From: Clostridia bacterium
GTDB lineage: Bacteria; Bacillota; Clostridia; TANB77; CAG-508
Assembly (NCBI GenBank): GCA_900759015.1
Contig: CAAEUE010000005.1
Location: 1 to 64,000 of the forward strand
Reading direction: 5' to 3'
Length of the DNA stretch: 64,000 bases
This document shows positions 31,605 to 40,080 of the stretch, piece by piece. The notes beneath the pieces were generated by a model. The model did no database searches. It was not told the origin of the DNA and worked only from the letters and a program-made list of their open reading frames with translations. The first letter of the stretch is position 1. Each line of letters starts with the position of its first letter. The position numbers and the translations under genes were made by a program.

Positions 31605-32276
31605 ATGGAAATTGCAATTTTAGTCCTTTTATTTTTTTCAAAACAGGTGGTGATATCCATATGTAATTTTAGTCATAAAAATATAATTTTAATTACTCTT
31701 ATAATTTCTATAATAATTTTTATTTCTTTAAATCAAACATTTTTCATAAATCAAAACCAAATTTTTGAAAATTCTTTAGAAAAAATTATTCCGGATAATA
31801 TAGAAATAGAATTAAAAATTCCTAATAATAATATTATCGAGCCCGATAAAAATCAGAATATAGTAGAAGATGAATTAAATATTATTCATAATATTTGGCA
31901 GATAGAAATACCAAAAATTAATCTTATAGCGCCTATATCAGATGGTACTAGTACTAATATTATGAATAAATATGTAGGTCATTTTGATGAAACACCAAAA
32001 GATAAAGGAAACATAGGTCTTGCAGCACATAATAGAGGATATCCTGTTAACTATTTTCAAAATTTAAAACTATTACAAAGCGGAGATTTAATTATTTATA
32101 CATATAATGGAGAGATATCTAAGTATAGTGTAAGTGAAATTGGAATTATAAAAGATACAGATTGGAGTAAATTAGAAAATGGTAACCAAGATAAAATAAC
32201 ACTAATAACATGTGTAGAAAATGAACCTGAATATCGTAGATATGTACAGGCCATAAAATGGAAAGGAGAAAATTAA
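31605..32276 (+). CDS. Sortase (probably class D-like)
   Basis: Sortases are membrane-anchored transpeptidases that cleave LPxTG-type signals. The 223-residue frame has an N-terminal TM helix and a C-terminal sortase barrel: WQIEIPKINLIAPISDGTS, the catalytic His142 in LAAHNRG, Cys203 in ITLITCVEN and the Arg in EPEYRRYV. The ATG at 31605 has no RBS and overlaps a TATAAT. A good AGGTGGTGA sits before an ATG at 31661 that is out of frame by one base, so the start is doubtful. The next gene begins on the sortase stop codon and encodes the obvious substrate. Confidence 0.9.
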   Translation: MEIAILVLLFFSKQVVISICNFSHKNIILITLIISIIIFISLNQTFFINQNQIFENSLEKIIPDNIEIELKIPNNNIIEPDKNQNIVEDELNIIHNIWQIEIPKINLIAPISDGTSTNIMNKYVGHFDETPKDKGNIGLAAHNRGYPVNYFQNLKLLQSGDLIIYTYNGEISKYSVSEIGIIKDTDWSKLENGNQDKITLITCVENEPEYRRYVQAIKWKGEN

Positions 32277-33526
32277 TGAAAAAAATGATGAAAAAATTTA
32301 TTATACTTTTTTGTATAGTGGTATGTGTATTAAATACTATAACAATAACGACATTTGCCAATATAGATAGTAGAAATTTATATTCAAAAGGAGATTGCGG
32401 AAGATTATTAAAAAAAGGAGATATTGTAGTCAAAACATATATAGTTGTATACAACGAAAATGGAAAAGAATATCCAGCATACTGTTTAGATAAAAATAAA
32501 GCAGGAGTGGATGATAATTTAAGCTATAGTGTAAATTTAGATGGAGTCATAAAAAATGTATATATATGGAAAGCCATAACAAATGGATATCCATATAAAA
32601 CCCCAGAAGAGATGGGCTGTAACACAATAGGAGAGGCTTTTATGGCAACTAAAATGGCTGTATATTCAGTATTATATAATTATACAATTAATGATTTTTC
32701 ACCAATAGGTGAAGCAGGCCAAAGAACATGGAATGCTTTAAATAATATATTATTAAAAGTTAATGATGGGAATAATAATCAAATATCTTCAAACTTAAAT
32801 ATAATAGAAGAAACTAAAAATTGGGAAGAAAATAAACAAATGCCTGGTTGTATAAGTAAAGATTTTTATATTAATTCAGAAGGACCAATGAATACATATA
32901 CAATAATTAAAGAAGATGAAACAAGCGCAATAATAACTGATTTAAACAATGAGCCTAGACAAGAATTTAATTCAAATGAAAAATTTAGACTATCTATTCC
33001 AATAAATGAATTAAGTAATGGAGGAAGTATAAAATTAAAGGCTTTAGCAAATGTAGAAACAAAACCCATTTTTATAGGAAGAGCATCAAATTCGATTAAT
33101 CAAGATTATGCAATAACTGGTGTATCATATGAAAATGGAACGGGAGAAAAAGAAATTTATTATGATAAAAATGAAACGAAAATAAAAATAGTAAAAAAGG
33201 ATGAAACTGGAGAGAAGAGTTTAGAAAATGCTGTATTTCAGTTATTAGATAAAAATAAAGAAATAATAATTTCTGAAATTAGAACAGATAAAAATGGAGA
33301 AGCAACAATTGAAAACATAATTCCAGGAACATATTATATAAAAGAAATTCAGTCACCAGCTGGATATATTTTATATAATGGTTTTATAGAGATAAGACCA
33401 GAATTTAATGAAGAATTAACTATAACAATAAAGAACGCAAAAGAGGAAAGACCAGAAGTAGATGTTTTAAGAAATAGTTTAGGTGTAAAAAATGAAGTAA
33501 AAAAGCTTCCTAAAACTGGAATGTAA
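32276..33526 (+). CDS. Secreted thioester-like/Cna-B surface protein ending at LPKTGM
   Basis: From ATG 32276 (AAAGGAGA; overlaps the sortase stop) the 416-residue protein has a signal peptide (to about residue 27), a thioester-type adhesin domain (Cys70 in YPAYCLDKN), and a Cna-B/SpaA domain (about 300-385, with AVFQLLDKN and PGTYYIKEIQSPAGY). It ends KKLPKTGM-stop. The hydrophobic segment and positive tail of a wall-sorting signal are absent. In the thioester domain the expected Gln in the AT-Q-AIW-like motif is Lys126 (ATKMAVY). Both are departures from the usual adhesin. It is coupled to the sortase gene. Confidence 0.88.
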   Translation: MKKMMKKFIILFCIVVCVLNTITITTFANIDSRNLYSKGDCGRLLKKGDIVVKTYIVVYNENGKEYPAYCLDKNKAGVDDNLSYSVNLDGVIKNVYIWKAITNGYPYKTPEEMGCNTIGEAFMATKMAVYSVLYNYTINDFSPIGEAGQRTWNALNNILLKVNDGNNNQISSNLNIIEETKNWEENKQMPGCISKDFYINSEGPMNTYTIIKEDETSAIITDLNNEPRQEFNSNEKFRLSIPINELSNGGSIKLKALANVETKPIFIGRASNSINQDYAITGVSYENGTGEKEIYYDKNETKIKIVKKDETGEKSLENAVFQLLDKNKEIIISEIRTDKNGEATIENIIPGTYYIKEIQSPAGYILYNGFIEIRPEFNEELTITIKNAKEERPEVDVLRNSLGVKNEVKKLPKTGM

Positions 33527-33551
33527 AAATTAAATAGATAAAGAAATTTCA

Positions 33552-33580
33552 TTGACAGATATTTTGCAAAAATATATAAT
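33552..33580 (+). promoter_or_regulatory. Sigma-A promoter of the WG-repeat gene
   Basis: TTGACA (33552-33557), a 17-base spacer and TATAAT (33575-33580), 25 bases after the LPKTGM stop codon. Confidence 0.8.
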
Positions 33581-33642
33581 TATGTATAAGTTGACTATAA
33601 CTAACGAAAAATGGGAATATTCAAATAGGAGGAATATTTGAA

Positions 33643-35427
33643 ATGAAATTTCAAGAAAGAAAAGATAATAGAAAACTAAAGAGAATAAGTATAATTGTAT
33701 TAATAGTAATTTTAATAATAGCAATAATAAGTGGGATAATTATTGCTATAAATAAAAGTAAAGAAAATTATACTGTAGAGAAAATAGAAAATGCAGATAT
33801 AAATTATTACAAGATAATTAGTAATGGAAAATCTGGAGTTATAGACAAATCAGGTAATATAATTATTGAGCCAGAATATAATACAATAAAAATTCCAAAT
33901 CCAAAAGAACCTATATTTATATGTATATATGATTATAATGCTGCATCAGGAGAATATAAAACTAAAGTATTAAATGAAAAAAATGAAGAAATATTAACAA
34001 ATTATGAAGATATAAATACTATAGACATAAAAGAAATTGTAAGTAGCATACCATATGAAAAAACAGTTCTACAATATCAAAAAGATGGTAAATATGGAAT
34101 AATAGACTTTAGTGGAAAAAGTATAATAAAGCCACAATATGATGAAATAAGAAATATGCCATATAGAGAAGGAGAATTGATTGTTAAAAAAGATGATAAA
34201 TATGGCGTTATAAACATAAATGGCGGAAAATTATTAGATTTTAAGTATGATTATATAGCAGGAGATAGTTATTATAGTGCAGAAAAAGAATATACATTAG
34301 ATGGATATATAGTTGGAGTAAATAATGAAGATGGAAAAATGCAATATGGTTATTTAAATAGTAATAGAGATCAGTTATTAGAAACAGCTTTTGACAGAGT
34401 GTATAGAATGAACGATGTTAAAGATGATGAAAATGTTTATCTTGTTACGGAAAAAGATGGAAATATACAGTTATATAAAAATGATAAACTTTTATTAGAT
34501 AATAATTATCAAGCTATAAATTATAATGAGGATAGTAAATTATTATTATTACAAAAAGATAATAAATATGGTGTAACAGACTTAAATGGAAAACAAATTT
34601 TAAATATAGAGTATGACCAAATTCAAATACCAGGAAATTATATTATAGCTAGTAAAAATGGAAATTCAGAAACATTTGATTTATCAGGTACTAAACAAGA
34701 AAATCTTCAATTTACAAATATCATTATGACAAATAATGAAAATTACAATATATCTATAGATAAAAATGATAAATATGGTGTTATTTCAAAAGATGGTACT
34801 ACAATTATAGACAACAAATATAATTATATACAATATTTATTTGACAATTACTTTATTGTTGGAGGAGATTCTGGTAAATCAGGAATAATAAACGATAAAG
34901 GAGAAGAATTACTTCCAATAAATTATGAGGTAATTCAAAAATTAGATGATAGTGATATTATTCAAGCTATGACTGGTAATACATTAGAATTATATAATAA
35001 ACAAATAAGTAAAATTATATCAATGGAAAACGGAAAATTATATATAAATGATAATTATATAAAAGTATATTCCACTACACAAACACAATATATTGGCTTA
35101 GATGGTTCTTTAAAAAGCGATTTTGATATATTCCCAGATAACACACTTTTTGCTTCAGAAAAAGATGGAATGTGGGGATTTGTAGACAAAAACAATAATA
35201 TAAAAGTTGATTATCAATATGAAAAAACTACAGAGCTAAATGAATTAGGTTTTGCCGGAATAAAGAAAGATGGTAAGTGGGGAGTTATAGATAAAGATGG
35301 TAATGTAATACTTGAACCTACTTACGAAATTCCGGAACAAAATGGAGAACCATATTTTATAGGAAAGTATTATAAAGTTATTTCAGGATATGAAGAAGAG
35401 TATTTTACTGATAATATAAATGAATAG
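33643..35427 (+). CDS. WG-repeat exported/membrane-anchored protein
   Basis: The 594-residue protein has a basic N-terminus, one TM helix (about 14-36), and about nine WG-type repeats (K-Y/W-G-V-I-D-x-x-G-x-I-I-x-P-x-Y-D-x-I), for example KYGIIDFSGKSIIKPQYDEI and KWGVIDKDGNVILEPTYEI, spread from residue 60 to 585. Such repeats form beta-propeller-like surfaces used in binding. GGAGGAA precedes the ATG and a strong promoter lies upstream. No enzymatic domain is seen. It follows the sortase/surface-protein operon, consistent with a surface location. Confidence 0.88.
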   Translation: MKFQERKDNRKLKRISIIVLIVILIIAIISGIIIAINKSKENYTVEKIENADINYYKIISNGKSGVIDKSGNIIIEPEYNTIKIPNPKEPIFICIYDYNAASGEYKTKVLNEKNEEILTNYEDINTIDIKEIVSSIPYEKTVLQYQKDGKYGIIDFSGKSIIKPQYDEIRNMPYREGELIVKKDDKYGVININGGKLLDFKYDYIAGDSYYSAEKEYTLDGYIVGVNNEDGKMQYGYLNSNRDQLLETAFDRVYRMNDVKDDENVYLVTEKDGNIQLYKNDKLLLDNNYQAINYNEDSKLLLLQKDNKYGVTDLNGKQILNIEYDQIQIPGNYIIASKNGNSETFDLSGTKQENLQFTNIIMTNNENYNISIDKNDKYGVISKDGTTIIDNKYNYIQYLFDNYFIVGGDSGKSGIINDKGEELLPINYEVIQKLDDSDIIQAMTGNTLELYNKQISKIISMENGKLYINDNYIKVYSTTQTQYIGLDGSLKSDFDIFPDNTLFASEKDGMWGFVDKNNNIKVDYQYEKTTELNELGFAGIKKDGKWGVIDKDGNVILEPTYEIPEQNGEPYFIGKYYKVISGYEEEYFTDNINE

Positions 35428-35466
35428 ATATTAAAAATGTAATTAAAGATAAAAAATTAACAAAAG

Positions 35467-35494
35467 ATAATAGGGCGTAAAGGCGCCCTATTAT
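35467..35494 (+). terminator. Hairpin after the WG-repeat gene
   Basis: ATAATAGGGCG pairs perfectly with CGCCCTATTAT around a 6-base loop; the T run is weak, so termination is likely but not certain. Confidence 0.6.
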
Positions 35495-35569
35495 GATTTG
35501 AAAGGTATAATTATAAGAAAGTTATAAATTGATAATAATTTAATAAAAAAACTAGAAAGAGGTAATAAG

Positions 35570-36823
35570 ATGTATCAAGAATTAGGAATATCAAATAATG
35601 TAGAAGAATTGGCCAAAAATGCAGAAAATGAATTAAAAGAAGAATTTAGTAAAATAGATAGAATATGTGAAATCAATAGTTTAAAAGTATTAAAGGCATT
35701 TCAAGATAATCATTTATCAGAAGTACATTTTGGAACAACTACTGGATATGGATATAGTGATATAGGTAGAGAAACTATCGAAAAAATATATTCACAAATT
35801 TTTAAAGCAGAAGATAGTTTAGTAAGAAATCAATTTATTTCTGGTACACATGCTTTAACTGTAACATTATTTGGTTTATTAAGACCAGGAGATACTTTGT
35901 TAAGTATTACTGGTGAGCCATATGACACATTGCATGAGGTTATAGGAATAAAGGAAAATAATAGTTCATTAAAATCGTTTGGAATAAATTATGCACAAAT
36001 TGATTTAATCGATAATGATTTTAATTATGAAAAGATACAAGATATTTTAAAAAATAATAAAATAAAAGTAATAGAAGTTCAAAGGTCAAAAGGCTATTCT
36101 ACAAGAAAAACAATTAGTATAGAAAAACTAGAAAAAGTTATAAAGACAATAAGAGAAGTTGATAAAGATGTAATAATTATGGTGGATAATTGTTATTGCG
36201 AATTTGTTGCAGAAAAAGAGCCAATAGAAGTAGGAGCAGATATTGCAGTAGGCTCATTAATAAAGAATCTAGGTGCAGGAATAGCTCCAAATGGTGCATA
36301 TGTAGTAGGAAAAGCCGAATTAATAAATTTAGTTGCAGAAAGATTAACATCTCCTGGAGAAGGAAAAGAGGTAGGTCCAACATTAGGAGTAAACAAACAA
36401 TTTTTGGAAGGATTATTTTTTGCACCAAGTGTTGTAGCTAGTAGTTTAAAAACAGCTGTATTAACTAGTAAGATAATGTATAAACTAGGTTATAAAACAG
36501 AACCTATGTATAATGAGGAAAGAGCAGATATTGTACAAAATATTGAATTTGGAAATCCAGAAGATCTTATAAAATATTGTCAAGGAATCCAAATGGGCTC
36601 ACCAATAGATTCTGATTCTGTAGCAGAGCCATGGGACATGCCTGGATATGCAGATAAGGTAATTATGGCAGCAGGAGCTTTCACACAAGGGTCTTCAATA
36701 GAATTATCTTGTGATGGCCCAATAAGACCTCCATATATAGCTTTTCAACAAGGAGCGTTAACATATCAATATGGAAAATTAGGAGTTTTAAAAGCTGTAG
36801 ATAATTTATTAAAAAATAAATAG
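35570..36823 (+). CDS. Methionine gamma-lyase-like PLP enzyme (aluminium-resistance/YnbB family)
   Basis: The 417-residue PLP-dependent protein belongs by pattern to the family labelled aluminium resistance or methionine gamma-lyase family in Firmicutes: FGTTTGYGYSDIGRETIEKIY, FISGTHALTVTLFGLLRPGD, then VMVDNCYCEF and the PLP-Lys in GSLIKNLGAGIAPNGAY. The true reaction of this subgroup is not established. AAAGAGG precedes the ATG. It is followed 15 bases later by a flavoprotein and then YigZ, so the three may form an operon. Confidence 0.88.
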   Translation: MYQELGISNNVEELAKNAENELKEEFSKIDRICEINSLKVLKAFQDNHLSEVHFGTTTGYGYSDIGRETIEKIYSQIFKAEDSLVRNQFISGTHALTVTLFGLLRPGDTLLSITGEPYDTLHEVIGIKENNSSLKSFGINYAQIDLIDNDFNYEKIQDILKNNKIKVIEVQRSKGYSTRKTISIEKLEKVIKTIREVDKDVIIMVDNCYCEFVAEKEPIEVGADIAVGSLIKNLGAGIAPNGAYVVGKAELINLVAERLTSPGEGKEVGPTLGVNKQFLEGLFFAPSVVASSLKTAVLTSKIMYKLGYKTEPMYNEERADIVQNIEFGNPEDLIKYCQGIQMGSPIDSDSVAEPWDMPGYADKVIMAAGAFTQGSSIELSCDGPIRPPYIAFQQGALTYQYGKLGVLKAVDNLLKNK

Positions 36824-36838
36824 GAAAGATGAAGGATT

Positions 36839-38110
36839 ATGAAAGTAGTAGTAATAGGAGGAGGGCCAGCTGGAATGATGGCAGCTATAACCTCAGCAAA
36901 ACAAGGTAATAATGTTATTTTATTAGAAAAAATGAAGACTTGCGGAAGAAAGTTATTAATTACTGGAAAAGGTAGATGTAATATAACAAGTAGTTTGCCT
37001 ATGGATAAGTTTATAGAAAATATTCCAGAAAATGGTAAATTTTTATATAGTGCTTTTAAAAATTTTACAAATCAGGATATTATAATAATGTTAAAAAATA
37101 ATAATGTATTAGTAAAAGAAGAAAGAGGTAATAGAATTTTTCCTGTTTCTGATAAATCAGTAGATGTTTTAAAAGTATTTGAAAATGAAATGAAGAAAAA
37201 TAATGTAAAAATATATACAGAGACTGAGGTAGAAAAAATTCAAACAGAAAATGGTAGTGTATGTAAAGTAATTTATATAAATAAAAATGGACATAAGGAA
37301 GAGATATCTGCTGATAAAGTAATATTAGCTACAGGTGGGAAAAGTTATCCTCTTACTGGTTCCACAGGTGATGGATATAAAATAGCAAAAGAACTTGGAC
37401 ATACTGTAACAAAAATAAATGGTTCATTAGTTCCTCTAATTTCAAAAAATGCGGACTTACAATTATGTCAAGAAATGCAAGGTCTATCTTTAAGAAATAT
37501 TTCTATGAAAATTGTAGACATAGAGAAGAATAAGAAAGTATATGAAGATTTTGGAGAATTGCTATTTACACATTTTGGAGTATCTGGACCAACGGTATTA
37601 AGTAGTTCTGCACATATATTACGATATAAAAATGTAGAAGAATTATTGCAAAAAGGAGATATAAAATTACAGATAGACTTAAAACCAGCACTTGATGAAG
37701 AAAAATTAAATTTAAGATTACTTAGAGATTTTGAAAAATATAAGAACAAGCAAATTATAAATGGTTTATATGAATTACTACCTAGAAAAATAATTGAACC
37801 TGTTATTCGAAAGGCAAAAATAAAGAGCGAAAAAAGGATAAATGAAATAACTAAAAAAGAAAGAGAAGATTTAGTTCATGTAATAAAATGTTTTGAAATT
37901 ACAATTAGTGGATTTAGACCAATAGATGAGGCAATAATTACAAGAGGAGGAATTAATATAAAAGAAATAAATCCAAAAACAATGGAGTCAAAACTTGTAA
38001 AGGGATTATATTTTGCAGGGGAAATTATAGATGTAGATGCATACACCGGTGGATTCAACTTACAGATAGCTTATTCAACAGGATATACAGCAGGTTTAAA
38101 TAGTAATTAA
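36839..38110 (+). CDS. HI0933/BaiN-family FAD-dependent oxidoreductase
   Basis: The 423-residue flavoprotein starts with a Rossmann FAD motif VVVIGGGPAGMMAAITSAKQG, followed by LLEKMKTCGRKLLITGKGRCNIT, VILATGGKSYPLTGSTGDGYKIA and the C-terminal YFAGEIIDVDAYTGGFNLQIAYSTG, all characteristic of the HI0933/BaiN-like family. Many members are annotated only generically; bile-acid reduction is known for some. The substrate here is unknown. It lies between the PLP enzyme and the YigZ gene with gaps of 15 and 11 bases. Confidence 0.92.
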   Translation: MKVVVIGGGPAGMMAAITSAKQGNNVILLEKMKTCGRKLLITGKGRCNITSSLPMDKFIENIPENGKFLYSAFKNFTNQDIIIMLKNNNVLVKEERGNRIFPVSDKSVDVLKVFENEMKKNNVKIYTETEVEKIQTENGSVCKVIYINKNGHKEEISADKVILATGGKSYPLTGSTGDGYKIAKELGHTVTKINGSLVPLISKNADLQLCQEMQGLSLRNISMKIVDIEKNKKVYEDFGELLFTHFGVSGPTVLSSSAHILRYKNVEELLQKGDIKLQIDLKPALDEEKLNLRLLRDFEKYKNKQIINGLYELLPRKIIEPVIRKAKIKSEKRINEITKKEREDLVHVIKCFEITISGFRPIDEAIITRGGINIKEINPKTMESKLVKGLYFAGEIIDVDAYTGGFNLQIAYSTGYTAGLNSN

Positions 38111-38121
38111 AGGGTGAAAAA

Positions 38122-38739
38122 ATGAAAGAATTTAATACTATAGAAAAACAAGAAACAAGTGAATTAGTAGAAAAAAAATCAAAATTTATAGCAAATATAT
38201 TTTATGTTAGTACAATAGAGGAAGCAGAAGATGTACTAGAACAGATAAGAAAAAAATATCATGATGCAAGACATAATTGTTATGCTTATAGAGTATTAAA
38301 TGGAGAGAATGTAATAGATAGAAGCAGTGACGATGGAGAACCATCTGGTACAGCTGGAGCACCAATGCTTAATATATTAAAGAAAGAAAATTTATGTAAT
38401 ATATTAGTTGTAGTAACAAGATATTTTGGAGGAATATTGTTAGGAACAGGTGGATTAGTAAGAGCATATTCACAAAGCACACAAGAGGTAATAGAAAAAA
38501 GCAATATAATATTAAAAAAAGAAGGTTATGTTGCAATAATAGAGGTAGAATATAAAGAATTAGAAAAATTAAAATATTTTTGTAAGAAAAGAGAGATAAA
38601 CATTATAGATGTAGATTATTTGGAAAATGTTAGTGTAAAAATTGAGTTTAAAAAAGAAGAAAAAGAGATATTTGAGAACAAAGAAAAATTAAATTTTGAT
38701 TATTTAAATTATAAGATTGTACAAGAAAAATTTATATAA
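38122..38739 (+). CDS. YigZ/IMPACT-family protein
   Basis: The 205-residue protein has the IMPACT N-terminal domain: SKFIANIFYVSTIEEAEDVL, HNCYAYRV, SSDDGEPSGTAGAPML and VVVTRYFGGILLGTGGLVRAYS, followed by a small C-terminal ferredoxin-like domain. The bacterial family is conserved but its biochemical role is uncertain, with proposed links to translation or proteolysis. GGGTGA precedes the ATG. It is the last gene of the putative three-gene operon. Confidence 0.93.
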   Translation: MKEFNTIEKQETSELVEKKSKFIANIFYVSTIEEAEDVLEQIRKKYHDARHNCYAYRVLNGENVIDRSSDDGEPSGTAGAPMLNILKKENLCNILVVVTRYFGGILLGTGGLVRAYSQSTQEVIEKSNIILKKEGYVAIIEVEYKELEKLKYFCKKREINIIDVDYLENVSVKIEFKKEEKEIFENKEKLNFDYLNYKIVQEKFI

Positions 38740-38811
38740 TACGAAATAGTGATTTTTTCTAGAAAAATACAAAATCTTCCAACTTAACTTGAAAAAATTT
38801 CCAAAAAGTAC

Positions 38812-38848
38812 TTGCAAAAAATGGAAAAAGAGAATATAATTTGAATTG
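38812..38848 (+). promoter_or_regulatory. spo0A promoter region (sigma-A with possible overlapping sigma-H)
   Basis: TTGCAA (38812-38817) and TATAAT (38835-38840), 17 bases apart, form a sigma-A promoter. Overlapping it, AATGGAAAA (38820-38828) and TTTGAATTG (38840-38848), 11 bases apart, partly fit the sigma-H consensus; dual control is known for Bacillus spo0A. Confidence 0.55.
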
Positions 38849-38886
38849 TAAAAAATTTACAAATTTTAACAGTAGGGGGAAGAAAA

Positions 38887-39636
38887 TTGAAAGAAAAGAT
38901 TACTATATTAATTGCTGATGATAATATTGATTTTACAAGGACTTTATCAGCATATTTAGAAAAAATGGAAGATATTGAAGTTGTAGGTATTGCAAAGGAT
39001 GGTAATGAAGCTTTTGAAATTATTAAAGGAACTCATCCAGATATTTTATTATTAGATGTAATAATGCCTCATTTAGATGGAATAGGAGTTTTAGAAAAGC
39101 TTAATGAAACTACAATGACTAAAAAACCAATAAGTATAATGTTATCTGCAGTAGGTCAAGACAAAATTACACAAAAGGCTATATCATTAGGTGCACAATA
39201 TTATGTTGTAAAACCATTTGACATAGAACTTTTAATAAAAAGAATAAGAGATTTAAAATATTATCAACCAACTCAAAACAATAATTTTATTGCTAGAGAA
39301 AGCAAACCACAATACATAGATATATCTCCAGAGAATAAGAAAGATGAAAGAAATTTAGAAGCCTTGGTAACTAACCTAATACATGAAGTAGGAGTACCAG
39401 CACATATAAAAGGATATCAATATTTAAGAGAAGCAATTATGATGGTAGTAAACGATATTGAAGTAATAAATCAAATAACAAAACAATTATATCCCGACAT
39501 AGCTAAAAAATTTCATACTACTCCTAGCAGAGTAGAACGCGCAATTCGTCATGCAATAGAAGTCGCATGGAGTAGAGGAAAAGCAGATGAAGTAGAAAAT
39601 TACTGTATCTGCTACAAAAGGCAAACCAACAAATAG
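38887..39636 (+). CDS. spo0A: Spo0A sporulation master regulator, frameshifted near the C-terminus
   Basis: Spo0A is the phosphorelay-controlled activator/repressor that commits cells to sporulation. A receiver domain (TILIADDNIDFTRTL; acceptor Asp in ILLLDVIMPHLDG; VVKPF) and the Spo0A effector domain (IHEVGVPAHIKGYQYLREAI, TTPSRVERAIRHAIEVAWSRG) are clear. The start is TTG 38887 with GGGGGAAG upstream. After codon 238 the frame reads 11 unrelated residues and stops at 39636. In the +1 frame, bases 39602-39691 encode the canonical C-terminus (GKPTNSEFIAMIADKLRLEL). Joining them gives 267 residues, the length of Bacillus Spo0A. One extra base at about 39601 explains it, either a mutation or a sequence error. 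Confidence 0.95.
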   Translation: MKEKITILIADDNIDFTRTLSAYLEKMEDIEVVGIAKDGNEAFEIIKGTHPDILLLDVIMPHLDGIGVLEKLNETTMTKKPISIMLSAVGQDKITQKAISLGAQYYVVKPFDIELLIKRIRDLKYYQPTQNNNFIARESKPQYIDISPENKKDERNLEALVTNLIHEVGVPAHIKGYQYLREAIMMVVNDIEVINQITKQLYPDIAKKFHTTPSRVERAIRHAIEVAWSRGKADEVENYCICYKRQTNK

Positions 39637-39691
39637 TGAATTTATTGCAATGATTGCAGATAAATTACGCCTTGAATTAAAGAGTGCATAA
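39602..39691 (+). pseudogene. spo0A: Displaced C-terminal coding segment of spo0A
   Basis: These 29 codons plus stop lie one base out of frame with spo0A and encode TVSATKGKPTNSEFIAMIAD followed by KLRLELKSA. They are the last helix region of the effector domain and have no start of their own. Confidence 0.93.
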
Positions 39692-39803
39692 TATATCATA
39701 TAAATGTATGGAAACATTGGTATATATTATTATAATAAGAATATTATTTCAAACGAATAAACTAACTTTGGAATTTATTAATTATATAATAGTGAAAATT
39801 TAG

Positions 39804-39855
39804 CTTCTATTTATTGAATTTTGTTAGATTAAGATTCAATAAATAGGAGTTTTTT
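39804..39855 (+). terminator. Terminator in the spo0A-downstream region
   Basis: A 16-bp stem (39804-39819 with 39834-39849, one G-U pair) is followed by TTTTTT. It lies 112 bases after the displaced spo0A stop. I see no gene in the rest of 39692-40080, which is A+T-rich spacer leading to the next gene. Confidence 0.8.
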
Positions 39856-40080
39856 GGTTTGAAATTTATTGTATGGAATTTTGAAAGAATACATACAAAA
39901 TAAAATTTTATAAATTATGGAAAATATGCAATGCAAATCAAAAAAATTAAAGTAATCATGAAAGAAATAACATTAGACAAATAAATAAATGTTTACTATA
40001 ATATTAAAAATATTATACTTCTTACAAAAGAAATGAAATATTAGTTAATAATTATATATTTATACATATGGAGAAGTAAA

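Noticed and set aside
33500..33560. Frameshift as the cause of the missing sorting tail after LPKTGM
   Set aside because: All three downstream frames hit stops within about 20 codons and show no hydrophobic segment; a promoter occupies the region.
36190..36441. Overlapping frames within the methionine gamma-lyase-like gene
   Set aside because: Arg/Ser-rich or Leu-rich translations in alternative frames of a clearly conserved PLP enzyme, without ribosome binding sites.
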